Source: Bacteroidota bacterium
GTDB taxonomy: Bacteria > Bacteroidota > Ignavibacteria > UBA10030 > BY39
Assembly: GCA_018830765.1 (NCBI GenBank)
Contig: JAHJRJ010000014.1
Span: 1 to 8,197 of the forward strand
Length of the DNA: 8,197 nt
Direction: 5' to 3'
This document shows, one piece after another, positions 1 through 6,646 of the stretch (the stretch's first letter is position 1; each line of letters begins with the position of its first letter). Below the pieces are notes generated by a model. The model was given only the letters and a program-made list of their open reading frames with translations, had not been told where the DNA came from and made no database searches. The translations under genes and the position numbers were made by a program.

Positions 1-254
1 ACACTCTCAGTTGGAGTTGACCGATGAGGTAAAAAGAACATGTTTATGACCAAACTTAATACAATGAATACTACTGCAAGCCCGGTTGTCAATTTGCTCA
101 GAAAATCCGCTGTTCTGCGCACACCGAACATCGTACCCATCTGACCGCCTCCGAATGTGCCGGCTAAACCGCCACCTTTACTCGATTGCATTAGTACAGT
201 AATAATGATTAAAATTGCTATTATTATTTCAATTCCAATTAAAAACCAAAACAT
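1..254 (-). CDS. secG: SecG, preprotein translocase subunit (C-terminal end cut by window edge)
   Basis: SecG is the small inner-membrane subunit that assists SecYE during SecA-driven protein export. I translated this strand by hand: 84 codons are visible before the left edge, with no stop, so the acidic or low-complexity tail is missing. Residues about 3-22 (FWFLIGIEIIIAILIIITVL) form the first membrane helix. They are followed by the family signature MQSSKGGGLAGTFGG at 22-36, a cytoplasmic loop with RRTADFLSK at 46-54, and a second helix at about 55-75. The ATG at 254 is preceded by GGAG with 5 nt spacing, which fixes the start. It lies 55 nt after the preceding gene, the largest gap in the array, so it may have some transcription of its own. 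The identification rests on motif and topology and is strong. Confidence 0.95.
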   Translation of the reverse strand, partial: MFWFLIGIEIIIAILIIITVLMQSSKGGGLAGTFGGGQMGTMFGVRRTADFLSKLTTGLAVVFIVLSLVINMFFLPHRSTPTES

Positions 255-259
255 TTTAT

Positions 260-263
260 CTCC
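260..263 (-). promoter_or_regulatory. Shine-Dalgarno site of secG
   Basis: GGAG on the minus strand, 5 nt before the ATG at 254. It is one of only three clear ribosome binding sites in the window. The rest of the 255-309 gap is AT-rich; I see no convincing promoter or terminator hairpin in it. Confidence 0.7.
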
Positions 264-309
264 ATTAATGATTTAAACTTAAAAAAGATAACAAAATTTT
301 AATCTAATA

Positions 310-1014
310 TCAAGAGAAACCCCTAATTTTTTTGTTCAAATCATAACCCGATGAATCATCTCCGTTGAAATCGTAGTTATCGTCGAACCCAAGCCATTTC
401 CAATCGTGCAAAATTTTATTTTTATCGTCAATATCTAATCCCGCATAATTAAGTACATAAGTATGGTACCTCGGAAAATTATTATACTTTTCAGGATTGA
501 CTGTTGAAAATATTTTTCTTTGGTCACTCGTTACGTCTCCATTCTTAAACGATACAGTTTGACATTTGATGAATTTCCCCTCATCATGAACTTCGATGCA
601 ACATTTTTGAGCAATCGTAGAAACCTTGAGTAGGAACTCACACACAAGGTATGCATTAAATTCATTTCCGGCAACTTTCGTAAATCCGCTTGCTATGCAA
701 TTATCTCGATACCCTCCCCGTTTTGCTATGATCAAACCTTCTTCTTGCAACTGTTCGATGATTCTGTTCTCGGAAAGTTCTAACTTCGACAATTCATTTC
801 GCCGCTTGGAAATTATTTCCCAGAATAATTTTTTGTCAACGTTTTTATTTTCCCAATTCGGGAAAATCGAATACATTTTCAGAGCCAACCTTCCGGCACT
901 CCATATAAACTCCGAGTTATACCACCTTTGTAATTTTTGAATTTTTTCCCACTCTTCATCGGAGATTATATTTACTCCGTCGTCGCGAACAAAGTAGTGA
1001 ATTCTTCTTGCCAT
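310..1014 (-). CDS. Hypothetical protein, 234 aa, in the rib operon
   Basis: I do not recognise this protein. It has no signal peptide and no membrane segment, so it is probably cytoplasmic. The N-terminal half is rich in charged and aromatic residues (EEWEKIQKLQRWYN at 20-33). Residues about 79-101 (ELSENRIIEQLQEEGLI, then a basic KRGGYR) resemble the last helix and wing of a winged-helix fold, but this is a weak impression. The middle contains several cysteines (106, 125, 138, 139, 151). The C-terminus is acidic with a YDFNGDDSSGYD stretch at 214-225. The ATG lies only 2 nt after the ribE stop (TAA-AA-ATG), with no separate Shine-Dalgarno, which suggests translational coupling to ribE. The reading frame is long and intact and sits inside a tightly packed array, so it is very likely a real gene. 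A role in flavin metabolism is not implied by position alone. Confidence 0.8.
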   Translation of the reverse strand: MARRIHYFVRDDGVNIISDEEWEKIQKLQRWYNSEFIWSAGRLALKMYSIFPNWENKNVDKKLFWEIISKRRNELSKLELSENRIIEQLQEEGLIIAKRGGYRDNCIASGFTKVAGNEFNAYLVCEFLLKVSTIAQKCCIEVHDEGKFIKCQTVSFKNGDVTSDQRKIFSTVNPEKYNNFPRYHTYVLNYAGLDIDDKNKILHDWKWLGFDDNYDFNGDDSSGYDLNKKIRGFS

Positions 1015-1016
1015 TT

Positions 1017-1664
1017 TTAATAACCTAACGATCTTAATTTCTTAACCGTCAGTTTTTCTTTACCGTCTTCTTTTTGAGTTTTAGTTAGGATGGTCTCGAC
1101 ATATTTTCCCAGCACATCGAACTCTATATTTACTATATCGTTTATTTTCTTATTCCGGAATATTGTATTCTCCATCGTGTGTGGAATGATTGAAACGTTT
1201 AAACTATTTTCCCCAACATCCGCAACGGTCAAACTCACGCCATCGATCGCAACAGAGCCAACAGGAATTACATACTTCATAAACTCTTTCGGAAACATTA
1301 CTGTGAACAGCCAGCTAACGGTTCTTTGTTCGATTGTTTTTATCTTACCTACACAATCGATGTGTCCTAATACCAAGTGCCCACCCAGTCGATCACTCAG
1401 TCTCATCGCTAATTCAAGATTCACCTGTTCGCCGGATTTAAGATTTCCGAGTGTGGCCTTCTTCAATGTTTCTTCGACTGCAACAACTTCGAATGAGTTC
1501 TTAGATTTAGCAACAACGGTTTGGCAAGCTCCGTTTATCGAAACGCTATCGTCAATCTTAAGTTCTTTTGAACTCGCCGGGGCGTTGATTTGCAGGACGA
1601 CGCCTTTACCTTTGCGTTGAATTGATTCAACTTTGCCTATTTCTGTAATAATTCCTGAAAACAT
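1017..1664 (-). CDS. ribE: Riboflavin synthase, alpha chain
   Basis: This enzyme dismutates two molecules of 6,7-dimethyl-8-ribityllumazine to riboflavin plus the pyrimidinedione substrate, the last step of riboflavin synthesis in the cytoplasm. At 215 aa it matches the family length. Two tandem lumazine-binding repeats are visible. The first starts MFSGIITEIG and carries INGACQTVV at 43-51. The second starts near 96 with HLVLGHIDCVGKI and carries AIDGVSLTVADV at 139-150. The GGHLVLGHID junction at 94-103 is characteristic. The first repeat has CQTV where Escherichia coli has CLTV, which I regard as ordinary variation. A basic tail (about 194-215) follows the second barrel. It starts 13 nt after ribD with no obvious Shine-Dalgarno. 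The name follows the E. coli scheme (ribB in Bacillus-type naming). Confidence 0.97.
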   Translation of the reverse strand: MFSGIITEIGKVESIQRKGKGVVLQINAPASSKELKIDDSVSINGACQTVVAKSKNSFEVVAVEETLKKATLGNLKSGEQVNLELAMRLSDRLGGHLVLGHIDCVGKIKTIEQRTVSWLFTVMFPKEFMKYVIPVGSVAIDGVSLTVADVGENSLNVSIIPHTMENTIFRNKKINDIVNIEFDVLGKYVETILTKTQKEDGKEKLTVKKLRSLGY

Positions 1665-1677
1665 TTTTTTGATTTTA

Positions 1678-2784
1678 TTATTTTAGATATCCTTCTATCA
1701 TCATATCACCACCGAGCTTACGGTAAGATACATTCGTAAGAGAGATTGCGCTCTTAAGCGATCTATTATTTTTTATTACGACAACATCTTTTCCGTTTCC
1801 GACAATCTTCGGCGCAATAAATATAACAACTTTATCGGCAAGTTTATTCTGAATAAATTGTGAGAAGATATTTGCACCGCCTTCGATTAAAACAGATGCG
1901 ATATTAAGTTTAGCAATCAATTTCAAGATCTGAAGTAACGGAATATGATTGTTTTGTGTTTTGATGGGATAAATTTCGACGCCTAATTCCTGTAATGATT
2001 CAACTTTTTTACAACTTCGTTTAAAGCTTGATTCCGCTACAAAAACGATTGTCCGAACGGTTTTTGCGGTCAAAAATATTTTTGAGTTGTTTGGAGACGA
2101 AAGTTTACCATCGATAACAATTCGGATGGGACTTTTACCTTTTACCAGGCGAACTGTAAGCTCAGGATTATCGGCTTTTATCGTATTGGCGCCGACGAGA
2201 ATTGCATCGTGCGTAGCGCGCAATCGATGAGTTTCCTTTCGCGATTCGAGATTTGTAATCCATTTGGAATCGCCGCGGTAATCCGAGATTTTTCCATCCA
2301 ACGTTTGGGCGATTTTGACGGTAACAAAAGGCAACTTCTTAGTTATGTATTGGACAAACGATTCGTTCAACTGCGCAGCTTCCTTAGAAAGTACATTTTC
2401 AACCACATCGATTTTCACTTTTTTAAGTTTCGAAATTCCTTTGCCGTTAACTTGCAGGTTGGGGTCACGCATCGCAACGACAACTCTTTTAACCCCTTTG
2501 GAAATTATCAAATCGGTGCAAGGTGGAGTTTTTCCATAGAAGCTGCACGGTTCTAAATTTACATACAAAGTAGATCCCTTGGCTTCATCGCCTGCCTGTT
2601 CAAGCGCATTCACTTCAGCGTGCGCCTTCCCGAATTTTTTGTGATATCCCCTACCGACAATTTTCCTGTTCTTTACTACGACTGCGCCGACCATCGGGTT
2701 TGGGCTTACGCTGCCGAGTCCTTTTTGCGCAAGCGACAAACACTCTTGCATATATTCAATATGTTCATAGTTATTTTTTTTCAT
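1678..2784 (-). CDS. ribD: Bifunctional diaminohydroxyphosphoribosylaminopyrimidine deaminase / 5-amino-6-(5-phosphoribosylamino)uracil reductase
   Basis: RibD performs the second and third steps of riboflavin synthesis, deaminating and then NADPH-reducing the pyrimidine made by GTP cyclohydrolase II. The 368-aa length is normal for the fused two-domain enzyme. The N-terminal deaminase domain (about 1-145) shows the substrate-site segment SPNPMVGAVV (27-36) and the zinc ligands and catalytic Glu in HAEVNA (H55, E57) and EPCSFYGKTPPC (C80, C89). The C-terminal reductase domain (about 150-368) has TVKIAQTLDGKI, GDSKWIT, HDAILVGANTIKADNPELTVR and a late LIEGGANIFSQF. The ATG overlaps the end of the upstream damaged SAM hydrolase by 14 nt, and ribE follows 13 nt later. 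No FMN riboswitch precedes it. GTP cyclohydrolase/DHBP synthase (ribA/ribB) and lumazine synthase (ribH) are not in the window and must lie elsewhere. Confidence 0.97.
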   Translation of the reverse strand: MKKNNYEHIEYMQECLSLAQKGLGSVSPNPMVGAVVVKNRKIVGRGYHKKFGKAHAEVNALEQAGDEAKGSTLYVNLEPCSFYGKTPPCTDLIISKGVKRVVVAMRDPNLQVNGKGISKLKKVKIDVVENVLSKEAAQLNESFVQYITKKLPFVTVKIAQTLDGKISDYRGDSKWITNLESRKETHRLRATHDAILVGANTIKADNPELTVRLVKGKSPIRIVIDGKLSSPNNSKIFLTAKTVRTIVFVAESSFKRSCKKVESLQELGVEIYPIKTQNNHIPLLQILKLIAKLNIASVLIEGGANIFSQFIQNKLADKVVIFIAPKIVGNGKDVVVIKNNRSLKSAISLTNVSYRKLGGDMMIEGYLK

Positions 2785-3447
2785 AACTCACAAGTTTTAC
2801 AGGTGAGCCAGCTTTTACTTTTAATTTTTTAGCGGCATCACCGTTACGTATGGATATTTCTAATAAATTCCTGCTCCCTATTATGCAGAATGGGGATTTT
2901 ATTTTTTGTCCGTCAGCCCCGATAAAATCGGGGTCAGCTGACGGATTATTTTTGAAATCTCTGACCTGTATTTTCCCTACAATATGTACAATCTTTCCTT
3001 CTACTGTTCTTTGAGATTCCTTCGTTACCTTTACAAATTTTTCCGGGTGCGTTGTTGGGATAACACTTTTACCGAGATTTGAAATATTCAACCCTTTTGC
3101 AATCCGTGCAGCCACAGGAGCAAATATATCTCTTCCGTGAAATGTATTACTTTAAGCAAACCGTTATCCGGCGCTAAAAAGTAGTGGTTATTTGTTTCAA
3201 CGCATAAAATATTTCGTTTACTCCCCACACCGGGGTCAACAACAGAAACGAATACTGTCTTTTTCGGGAAATTTGAATAAACATACCATAAAACGAAAGC
3301 TGCTTCGTCAATATTTTGAGGTTCAATTTCGTGTGTAATGTCTATTATTCTTATCTCAGGATCGATAGAGTATATTACACCTTTCATTGCAGCAACGTAA
3401 CCGTCGCGCAAACCGAAGTCAGTCAGTAATGCTATAGTTTTTCCCAT
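2771..3447 (-). pseudogene. Broken SAM hydrolase (SAM hydroxide adenosyltransferase / DUF62 family), frameshifted with internal losses
   Basis: Intact members of this family hydrolyse S-adenosylmethionine to adenosine and methionine; halogenases are relatives. The N-terminal part (3447-3088) has LLTDFGLRDGYVAAMKG (7-23), VVDPGVGSKR (69-78, with the family's catalytic Asp71 and Arg78) and LAPDNGLLK (91-99), then runs into nonsense and stops. In the neighbouring frame, starting just after a TAA near 3155, the DNA reads SNTFHGRDIFAPVAARIAKG. This supplies the third catalytic residue, His of FHGRD, and continues to a stop at 2771. The motif therefore sits directly after LLK instead of some 26 residues later, and one frame off, consistent with a deletion of 3n+1 nt (about 76-79). 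Further on, the usual DxFGNLxTNI stretch is reduced to a GKIQVRDF remnant and a palindromic repeat is inserted. The end, GSRNLLEISIRNGDAAKKLKVKAGSPVKL, is well preserved. The locus spans 677 nt, about 40 codons short of a usual member. Decay is the best reading; a sequencing or assembly error cannot be excluded. Confidence 0.8.
2909..2945. repeat. 37-bp interrupted palindrome inside the SAM hydrolase remnant
   Basis: The outer arms are TCCGTCAG (2909-2916) and CTGACGGA (2938-2945). The inner arms are CCCCGAT (2917-2923) and ATCGGGG (2927-2933) around an AAA loop. The only asymmetry is an extra TCAG at 2934-2937, which creates a second small palindrome, GTCAGCTGAC (2933-2942). It is much more GC-rich than its surroundings. 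On the minus strand it is read as PSADPDFIGADG without a stop, in a part of the gene with no resemblance to the family. This looks like a small inserted repeat of the REP or palindromic-element kind. There is only one copy in the window, so repetitive status is inferred. It is not followed by a U-run in the minus-strand transcript, so it is not a convincing terminator for this operon. Confidence 0.7.
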
Positions 3448-3463
3448 CTTAGTAGAGATGATT

Positions 3464-4468
3464 TTATTTTAGCAAAACTTCTTTTTGGATTTTTGCCGAT
3501 TTGTAAACAGCTTCGACTACTTTCATTCGTTGAACTGCTTCTTGCGCGGTAGAAGTAACGAGATGCAATCCTCTTGCAGCATTTACGAAGTGTCTTAGTT
3601 CGTTCTCGTAACTTTTTTTCATCAGGTTTTGCTGAGTGTCCATCTTTGTAGGAGTAACGCTCACAAAATTCTCTCCCATAAATTTATTAATCCGCAACGG
3701 ACTTAATTGCACGCTGCCCTTGGATCCGAAAATATCACAATAAAAACTATCTGCCGCTGCTTGAAAAGACCAACTTGTTTCGAGCATCATAGTCGCTCCG
3801 TTTAGAGTTTCGAAAAAAGCTATACAAGAATCTTCAACACTCTTCGTTGTGTGGTTATAAGTTACAGCGCTAACGCGTTTAACAGATGGGAAATTGAACG
3901 ACCATAACAATGTATCTAATACGGTAAGTCCTAAATCCAAGAACACACCACCGCCGGATTTTTCCTTTTGCGTAACCCACGGATTATTGCTCGACAGTTT
4001 TTTAATCCATCCTGCTTTCACATAGAAAATATTTCCGATTTCTCCGTTCTCTATTATACTTTTCAGTAACATCATATCTGGTCTAAAACGGTTGTTCATA
4101 CCAACCATAAAGTTGCGCTTATTTTTAGTAACTGCTTCGGATATATCGCGAGCTTCCTCGTATGAACGTGCGATAGGTCTTTCAACGAATACATCTAAGC
4201 CAGCTTGAAGCGCAGCAATAGACATACTTTTATGCAAATCTGTAGGCGTACAAATATCCACAGCATTTAATTCGGTGCTTATCAGCATCTCTTCATAATC
4301 CGTATATATTTTCGAGACCCCAAATTTTTCACCGACAGATTTCGCCTTTCCTTTGTCATGATCGCAAATCGCTACAATCTCTAAGTCACTCATCTTTTTG
4401 AGTACTGGAAGATGGTACACTTGAGCAACCCATCCTAATCCGACAACGCCAATCTTTAATTTATCCAT
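3464..4468 (-). CDS. Gfo/Idh/MocA family NAD(P)-dependent oxidoreductase
   Basis: A 334-aa cytoplasmic dehydrogenase of the glucose-fructose oxidoreductase / inositol dehydrogenase / MocA family; members usually oxidise or reduce sugars, polyols or related compounds. The N-terminal Rossmann fold (about 1-120) opens with KIGVVGLGWVAQVYH (5-19, dinucleotide-binding GxGxxA-type loop) and includes VDICTPTDLHKSMSIAALQAG (70-90). The C-terminal alpha/beta domain (about 125-334) has NNRFRP (125-130), KAGWIKK (151-157), SGGGVFLDLGLTVLDTLLW (171-189) and FGSKGSV (247-253). Two features are atypical. The usual EKP catalytic motif reads ERP at 96-98 (codon AGA), and the His often seen in GGG...DxGxH is Thr182. 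The substrate cannot be told from sequence. It starts 22 nt after dxs without a clear Shine-Dalgarno and ends 16 nt before the SAM hydrolase remnant. Family assignment is secure; activity is open. Confidence 0.92.
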   Translation of the reverse strand: MDKLKIGVVGLGWVAQVYHLPVLKKMSDLEIVAICDHDKGKAKSVGEKFGVSKIYTDYEEMLISTELNAVDICTPTDLHKSMSIAALQAGLDVFVERPIARSYEEARDISEAVTKNKRNFMVGMNNRFRPDMMLLKSIIENGEIGNIFYVKAGWIKKLSSNNPWVTQKEKSGGGVFLDLGLTVLDTLLWSFNFPSVKRVSAVTYNHTTKSVEDSCIAFFETLNGATMMLETSWSFQAAADSFYCDIFGSKGSVQLSPLRINKFMGENFVSVTPTKMDTQQNLMKKSYENELRHFVNAARGLHLVTSTAQEAVQRMKVVEAVYKSAKIQKEVLLK

Positions 4469-4490
4469 AAGAATATTTTAGAATGTTGAT

Positions 4491-6392
4491 TTATTCACTT
4501 CTTCTTTTAATAAAATTAAGAACGCTTTCTGCAATCCCTTTTGGGTCGAGTTTTAATAACTCATAAAGTTGTTGAGGTGATCCCTGAGTAACGAAACTGT
4601 CGTCAATACCGAGGTTTAATACAGACAGATTGTTAAAATTATTTTGAGAAATAAATTCTAATACCGACGAACCAAAGCCGCCTTTTACGCATCCTTCTTC
4701 GACTGTGATAATCCGGTTGAATCGTTTAAAGAGGTTGAATAGTAATTGTTCATCGAGCGGTTTTACAAAACGCATATTAACTATCTCGCAATCAATACCT
4801 TGTTCCGACAGAATCTCTGCTGCCTGTAATGAGTGGGTCACCATACTGCCAACTGCTAAGATTGCTACATCTTTGCCTGTTGTTAAAATTTCTGCTTTTC
4901 CTATCGGAATTTCATACATTTTTTCCGGCATTTCAACTCCGAGTCCTGTACCGCGCGGGTAACGAATCGCTATCGGTCCCTTTGTATATTTTGTCGCCGT
5001 ATAAAACATATCGCGCAATTCTTTTTCATCTTTAGGAACCATCACAACAAGACCGGGAATTATTCTTAAGTACGCTAAATCAAAGATCCCGTGATGCGTT
5101 GGTCCATCCGCACCCACTATACCGCCCCGGTCGATTGCGAATATAACATGCAGATTCTGCAAAGCGACGTCGTGTATCACTTGGTCGAACGCGCGTTGCA
5201 AAAACGTTGAATAGATTGCAACAAAAGGAATAAAGCCTTGTGTTGCAAGTCCGGCACCAAAAGTTACTGCGTGTTGTTCTGCAATTCCTACGTCGAAGAA
5301 TCTTTCGGGTAATTCTTTTTGGAGAAAATCTAAACCAGTTCCGTCAGGCATAGCTGCCGTGATACCCACAATTTTAGGATTCGCTTTCGCAAGCTCGACG
5401 ATAGTTTTGCCGGCGACTTCTGTATAAGTAGGCAGTATGTTCTCTTTGGTTGGTGATATACCCGTTACTTTATCGAATGGTGAAACGCCGTGCAGTTTTT
5501 GAGAATTATCTTCCGCCGGCTTGTAACCCTTTCCTTTTTGAGTAACAACGTGTAAAAGGATCGGACCGGGAAGGTCCTTGATTTCATTCATAAGCTTAAT
5601 AAGCTTCGGCAAATTGTGTCCGTTTAACGGACCGAAATACCTGAATCCGAAAGCTTCGAATAACATACCGGGCGTCATGATTACCTTTATACCGTCTTCT
5701 AATCTTACGGCTAATTTCCTTAATCGATCTCCGAAAGCATCTAATTTTCCTGTCAAATCCCACACGTTTGCTTTGAGCCGGTTATACTCAGGTCTTGCTA
5801 TTAATTGCGTGAAATAATTAGAGATTGCAGAAACATTCGGCGAGATTGACATTGCATTGTCGTTTAAAATAACAATCATATTTTTTTTCAACAGGCCTGT
5901 GTTATTCATCGCTTCAAAAGCCATACCTCCAGTCATCGAACCATCGCCGACTATTGCGGCGACTCTATATTTGTCTTTTGCGAGGTCTCTTGCGGTTGCC
6001 ATTCCTAAAGCTGCCGATATCGCTGTGCTCGCATGGCCTGCTCCGAAAGTATCGTATTCATTCTCATCTCTTTTCAAAAATCCGCTTATACCTCCAAACT
6101 GCCTGAGAGTATGAAATACATCTCTTCTGCCGGTTATAATTTTATGAACGTATGCCTGATGCCCAACATCCCATACAAGTTTATCAGTGGGAGTGTCAAA
6201 TACATAATGAAGAGCGAGTGTTAGTTCGACCGTTCCGAGGCTGGCGCTTAAATGCCCACCGGTTTTCGAGATGGCATCTACTAAAAATTCTCTTATCTCT
6301 TCCGATAATTGTTTTAGTTCGTTTATGTTTAACTTTTTTAAGTCGGCAGGTGAATCTATCTTACTTAAAATCTGATATTGTCCGATTGTCAT
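4491..6392 (-). CDS. dxs: 1-deoxy-D-xylulose-5-phosphate synthase
   Basis: Dxs condenses pyruvate with glyceraldehyde 3-phosphate to 1-deoxy-D-xylulose 5-phosphate, using thiamine diphosphate and Mg2+. This is the first step of the MEP isoprenoid pathway and also feeds thiamine and pyridoxal synthesis. The full 633 aa are present, the usual length. Visible landmarks are GGHLSASLG (45-53), WDVGHQAYVHKI (74-85), the thiamine-diphosphate/Mg motif GDGSMTGGMAFEAMNN (149-164) ending in NDNAMSISPNV (177-187), YFGPLNGHN (252-260), the central-domain DVGIAEQHAV (367-376, catalytic Glu372 by analogy), RAFDQVIHD (400-408) and DRGGIVGADGPTHHG (421-435). The transketolase C-terminal domain runs from about 490 on, with VEEGCVKGGFGSSV near its end. 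The ATG follows the xseB TAA with no gap, implying translational coupling. The xse-dxs neighbourhood is common in bacteria, but here the ispA gene often found between them is absent. Confidence 0.98.
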   Translation of the reverse strand: MTIGQYQILSKIDSPADLKKLNINELKQLSEEIREFLVDAISKTGGHLSASLGTVELTLALHYVFDTPTDKLVWDVGHQAYVHKIITGRRDVFHTLRQFGGISGFLKRDENEYDTFGAGHASTAISAALGMATARDLAKDKYRVAAIVGDGSMTGGMAFEAMNNTGLLKKNMIVILNDNAMSISPNVSAISNYFTQLIARPEYNRLKANVWDLTGKLDAFGDRLRKLAVRLEDGIKVIMTPGMLFEAFGFRYFGPLNGHNLPKLIKLMNEIKDLPGPILLHVVTQKGKGYKPAEDNSQKLHGVSPFDKVTGISPTKENILPTYTEVAGKTIVELAKANPKIVGITAAMPDGTGLDFLQKELPERFFDVGIAEQHAVTFGAGLATQGFIPFVAIYSTFLQRAFDQVIHDVALQNLHVIFAIDRGGIVGADGPTHHGIFDLAYLRIIPGLVVMVPKDEKELRDMFYTATKYTKGPIAIRYPRGTGLGVEMPEKMYEIPIGKAEILTTGKDVAILAVGSMVTHSLQAAEILSEQGIDCEIVNMRFVKPLDEQLLFNLFKRFNRIITVEEGCVKGGFGSSVLEFISQNNFNNLSVLNLGIDDSFVTQGSPQQLYELLKLDPKGIAESVLNFIKRRSE

Positions 6393-6644
6393 TTATTCTT
6401 CATCTTCTTCAGTCAATGCGAGTTTTCCGTTTACATCCTTACTGAGCTTTTTAATTTTCAATTCAGCTTCTGTCAGCTTGTCTAAACAAACTTTCGAAAG
6501 CTCAATCCCTTCTTCATACATTTTAATGGATTCTTCGAGCGAGACTTCTCCTCTCTCAAGAATGTCAACAATTTTCTCTAACCTCTTGAAAGATTGTTCA
6601 AACGTTTGAACCGATTCTTTCTTTTCAATATTTTTTTTAACCAT
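6393..6644 (-). CDS. xseB: Exodeoxyribonuclease VII small subunit
   Basis: XseB binds several copies per XseA to form exonuclease VII, which degrades single-stranded DNA from both ends. About 83 aa, the normal size. The family pattern is clear: FEQSFKRLEKIVDILERGEVSLEESIKMYEEGIELSKVCLDKLTEAELKIKKL, two amphipathic helices forming a hairpin, then an acidic tail ending EEDEE. Two in-frame ATGs are possible. The one at 6650 overlaps the xseA stop (ATGA), but AAGGA would touch it directly. The ATG at 6644 has AAGGA (6651-6655) at a proper 6-nt distance, so I prefer it (protein begins MVKKNIEKK). Either choice changes only two residues. The stop codon abuts the dxs start. Confidence 0.94.
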   Translation of the reverse strand: MVKKNIEKKESVQTFEQSFKRLEKIVDILERGEVSLEESIKMYEEGIELSKVCLDKLTEAELKIKKLSKDVNGKLALTEEDEE

Positions 6645-6646
6645 AA

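Noticed and set aside
626..940. Plus-strand open frame of 104 codons opposite the hypothetical gene
   Set aside because: The minus-strand frame is longer, fits the operon spacing and starts 2 nt after ribE. The plus-strand frame has no such context.
1090..1620. Plus-strand open frame of 176 codons opposite ribE
   Set aside because: It lies entirely within ribE, which is unmistakable on the other strand, and its translation has no recognisable domain or start signal.
2785..2880. FMN riboswitch ahead of ribD
   Set aside because: The sequence upstream of ribD is the coding end of the SAM hydrolase remnant, and I see no conserved FMN-riboswitch stems or loops.
2909..2945. Rho-independent terminator
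   Set aside because: In the minus-strand transcript the hairpin is followed by an A-rich stretch, not a U-run, and it lies inside a gene. On the plus strand a T-rich stretch follows, but no plus-strand gene precedes it.
3088..3170. Programmed -1 frameshifting to join the two halves of the SAM hydrolase
   Set aside because: The zero-frame codons CTT AAA GTA do not form a slippery heptamer, and a frameshift alone would still leave about 26 conserved-region residues missing.
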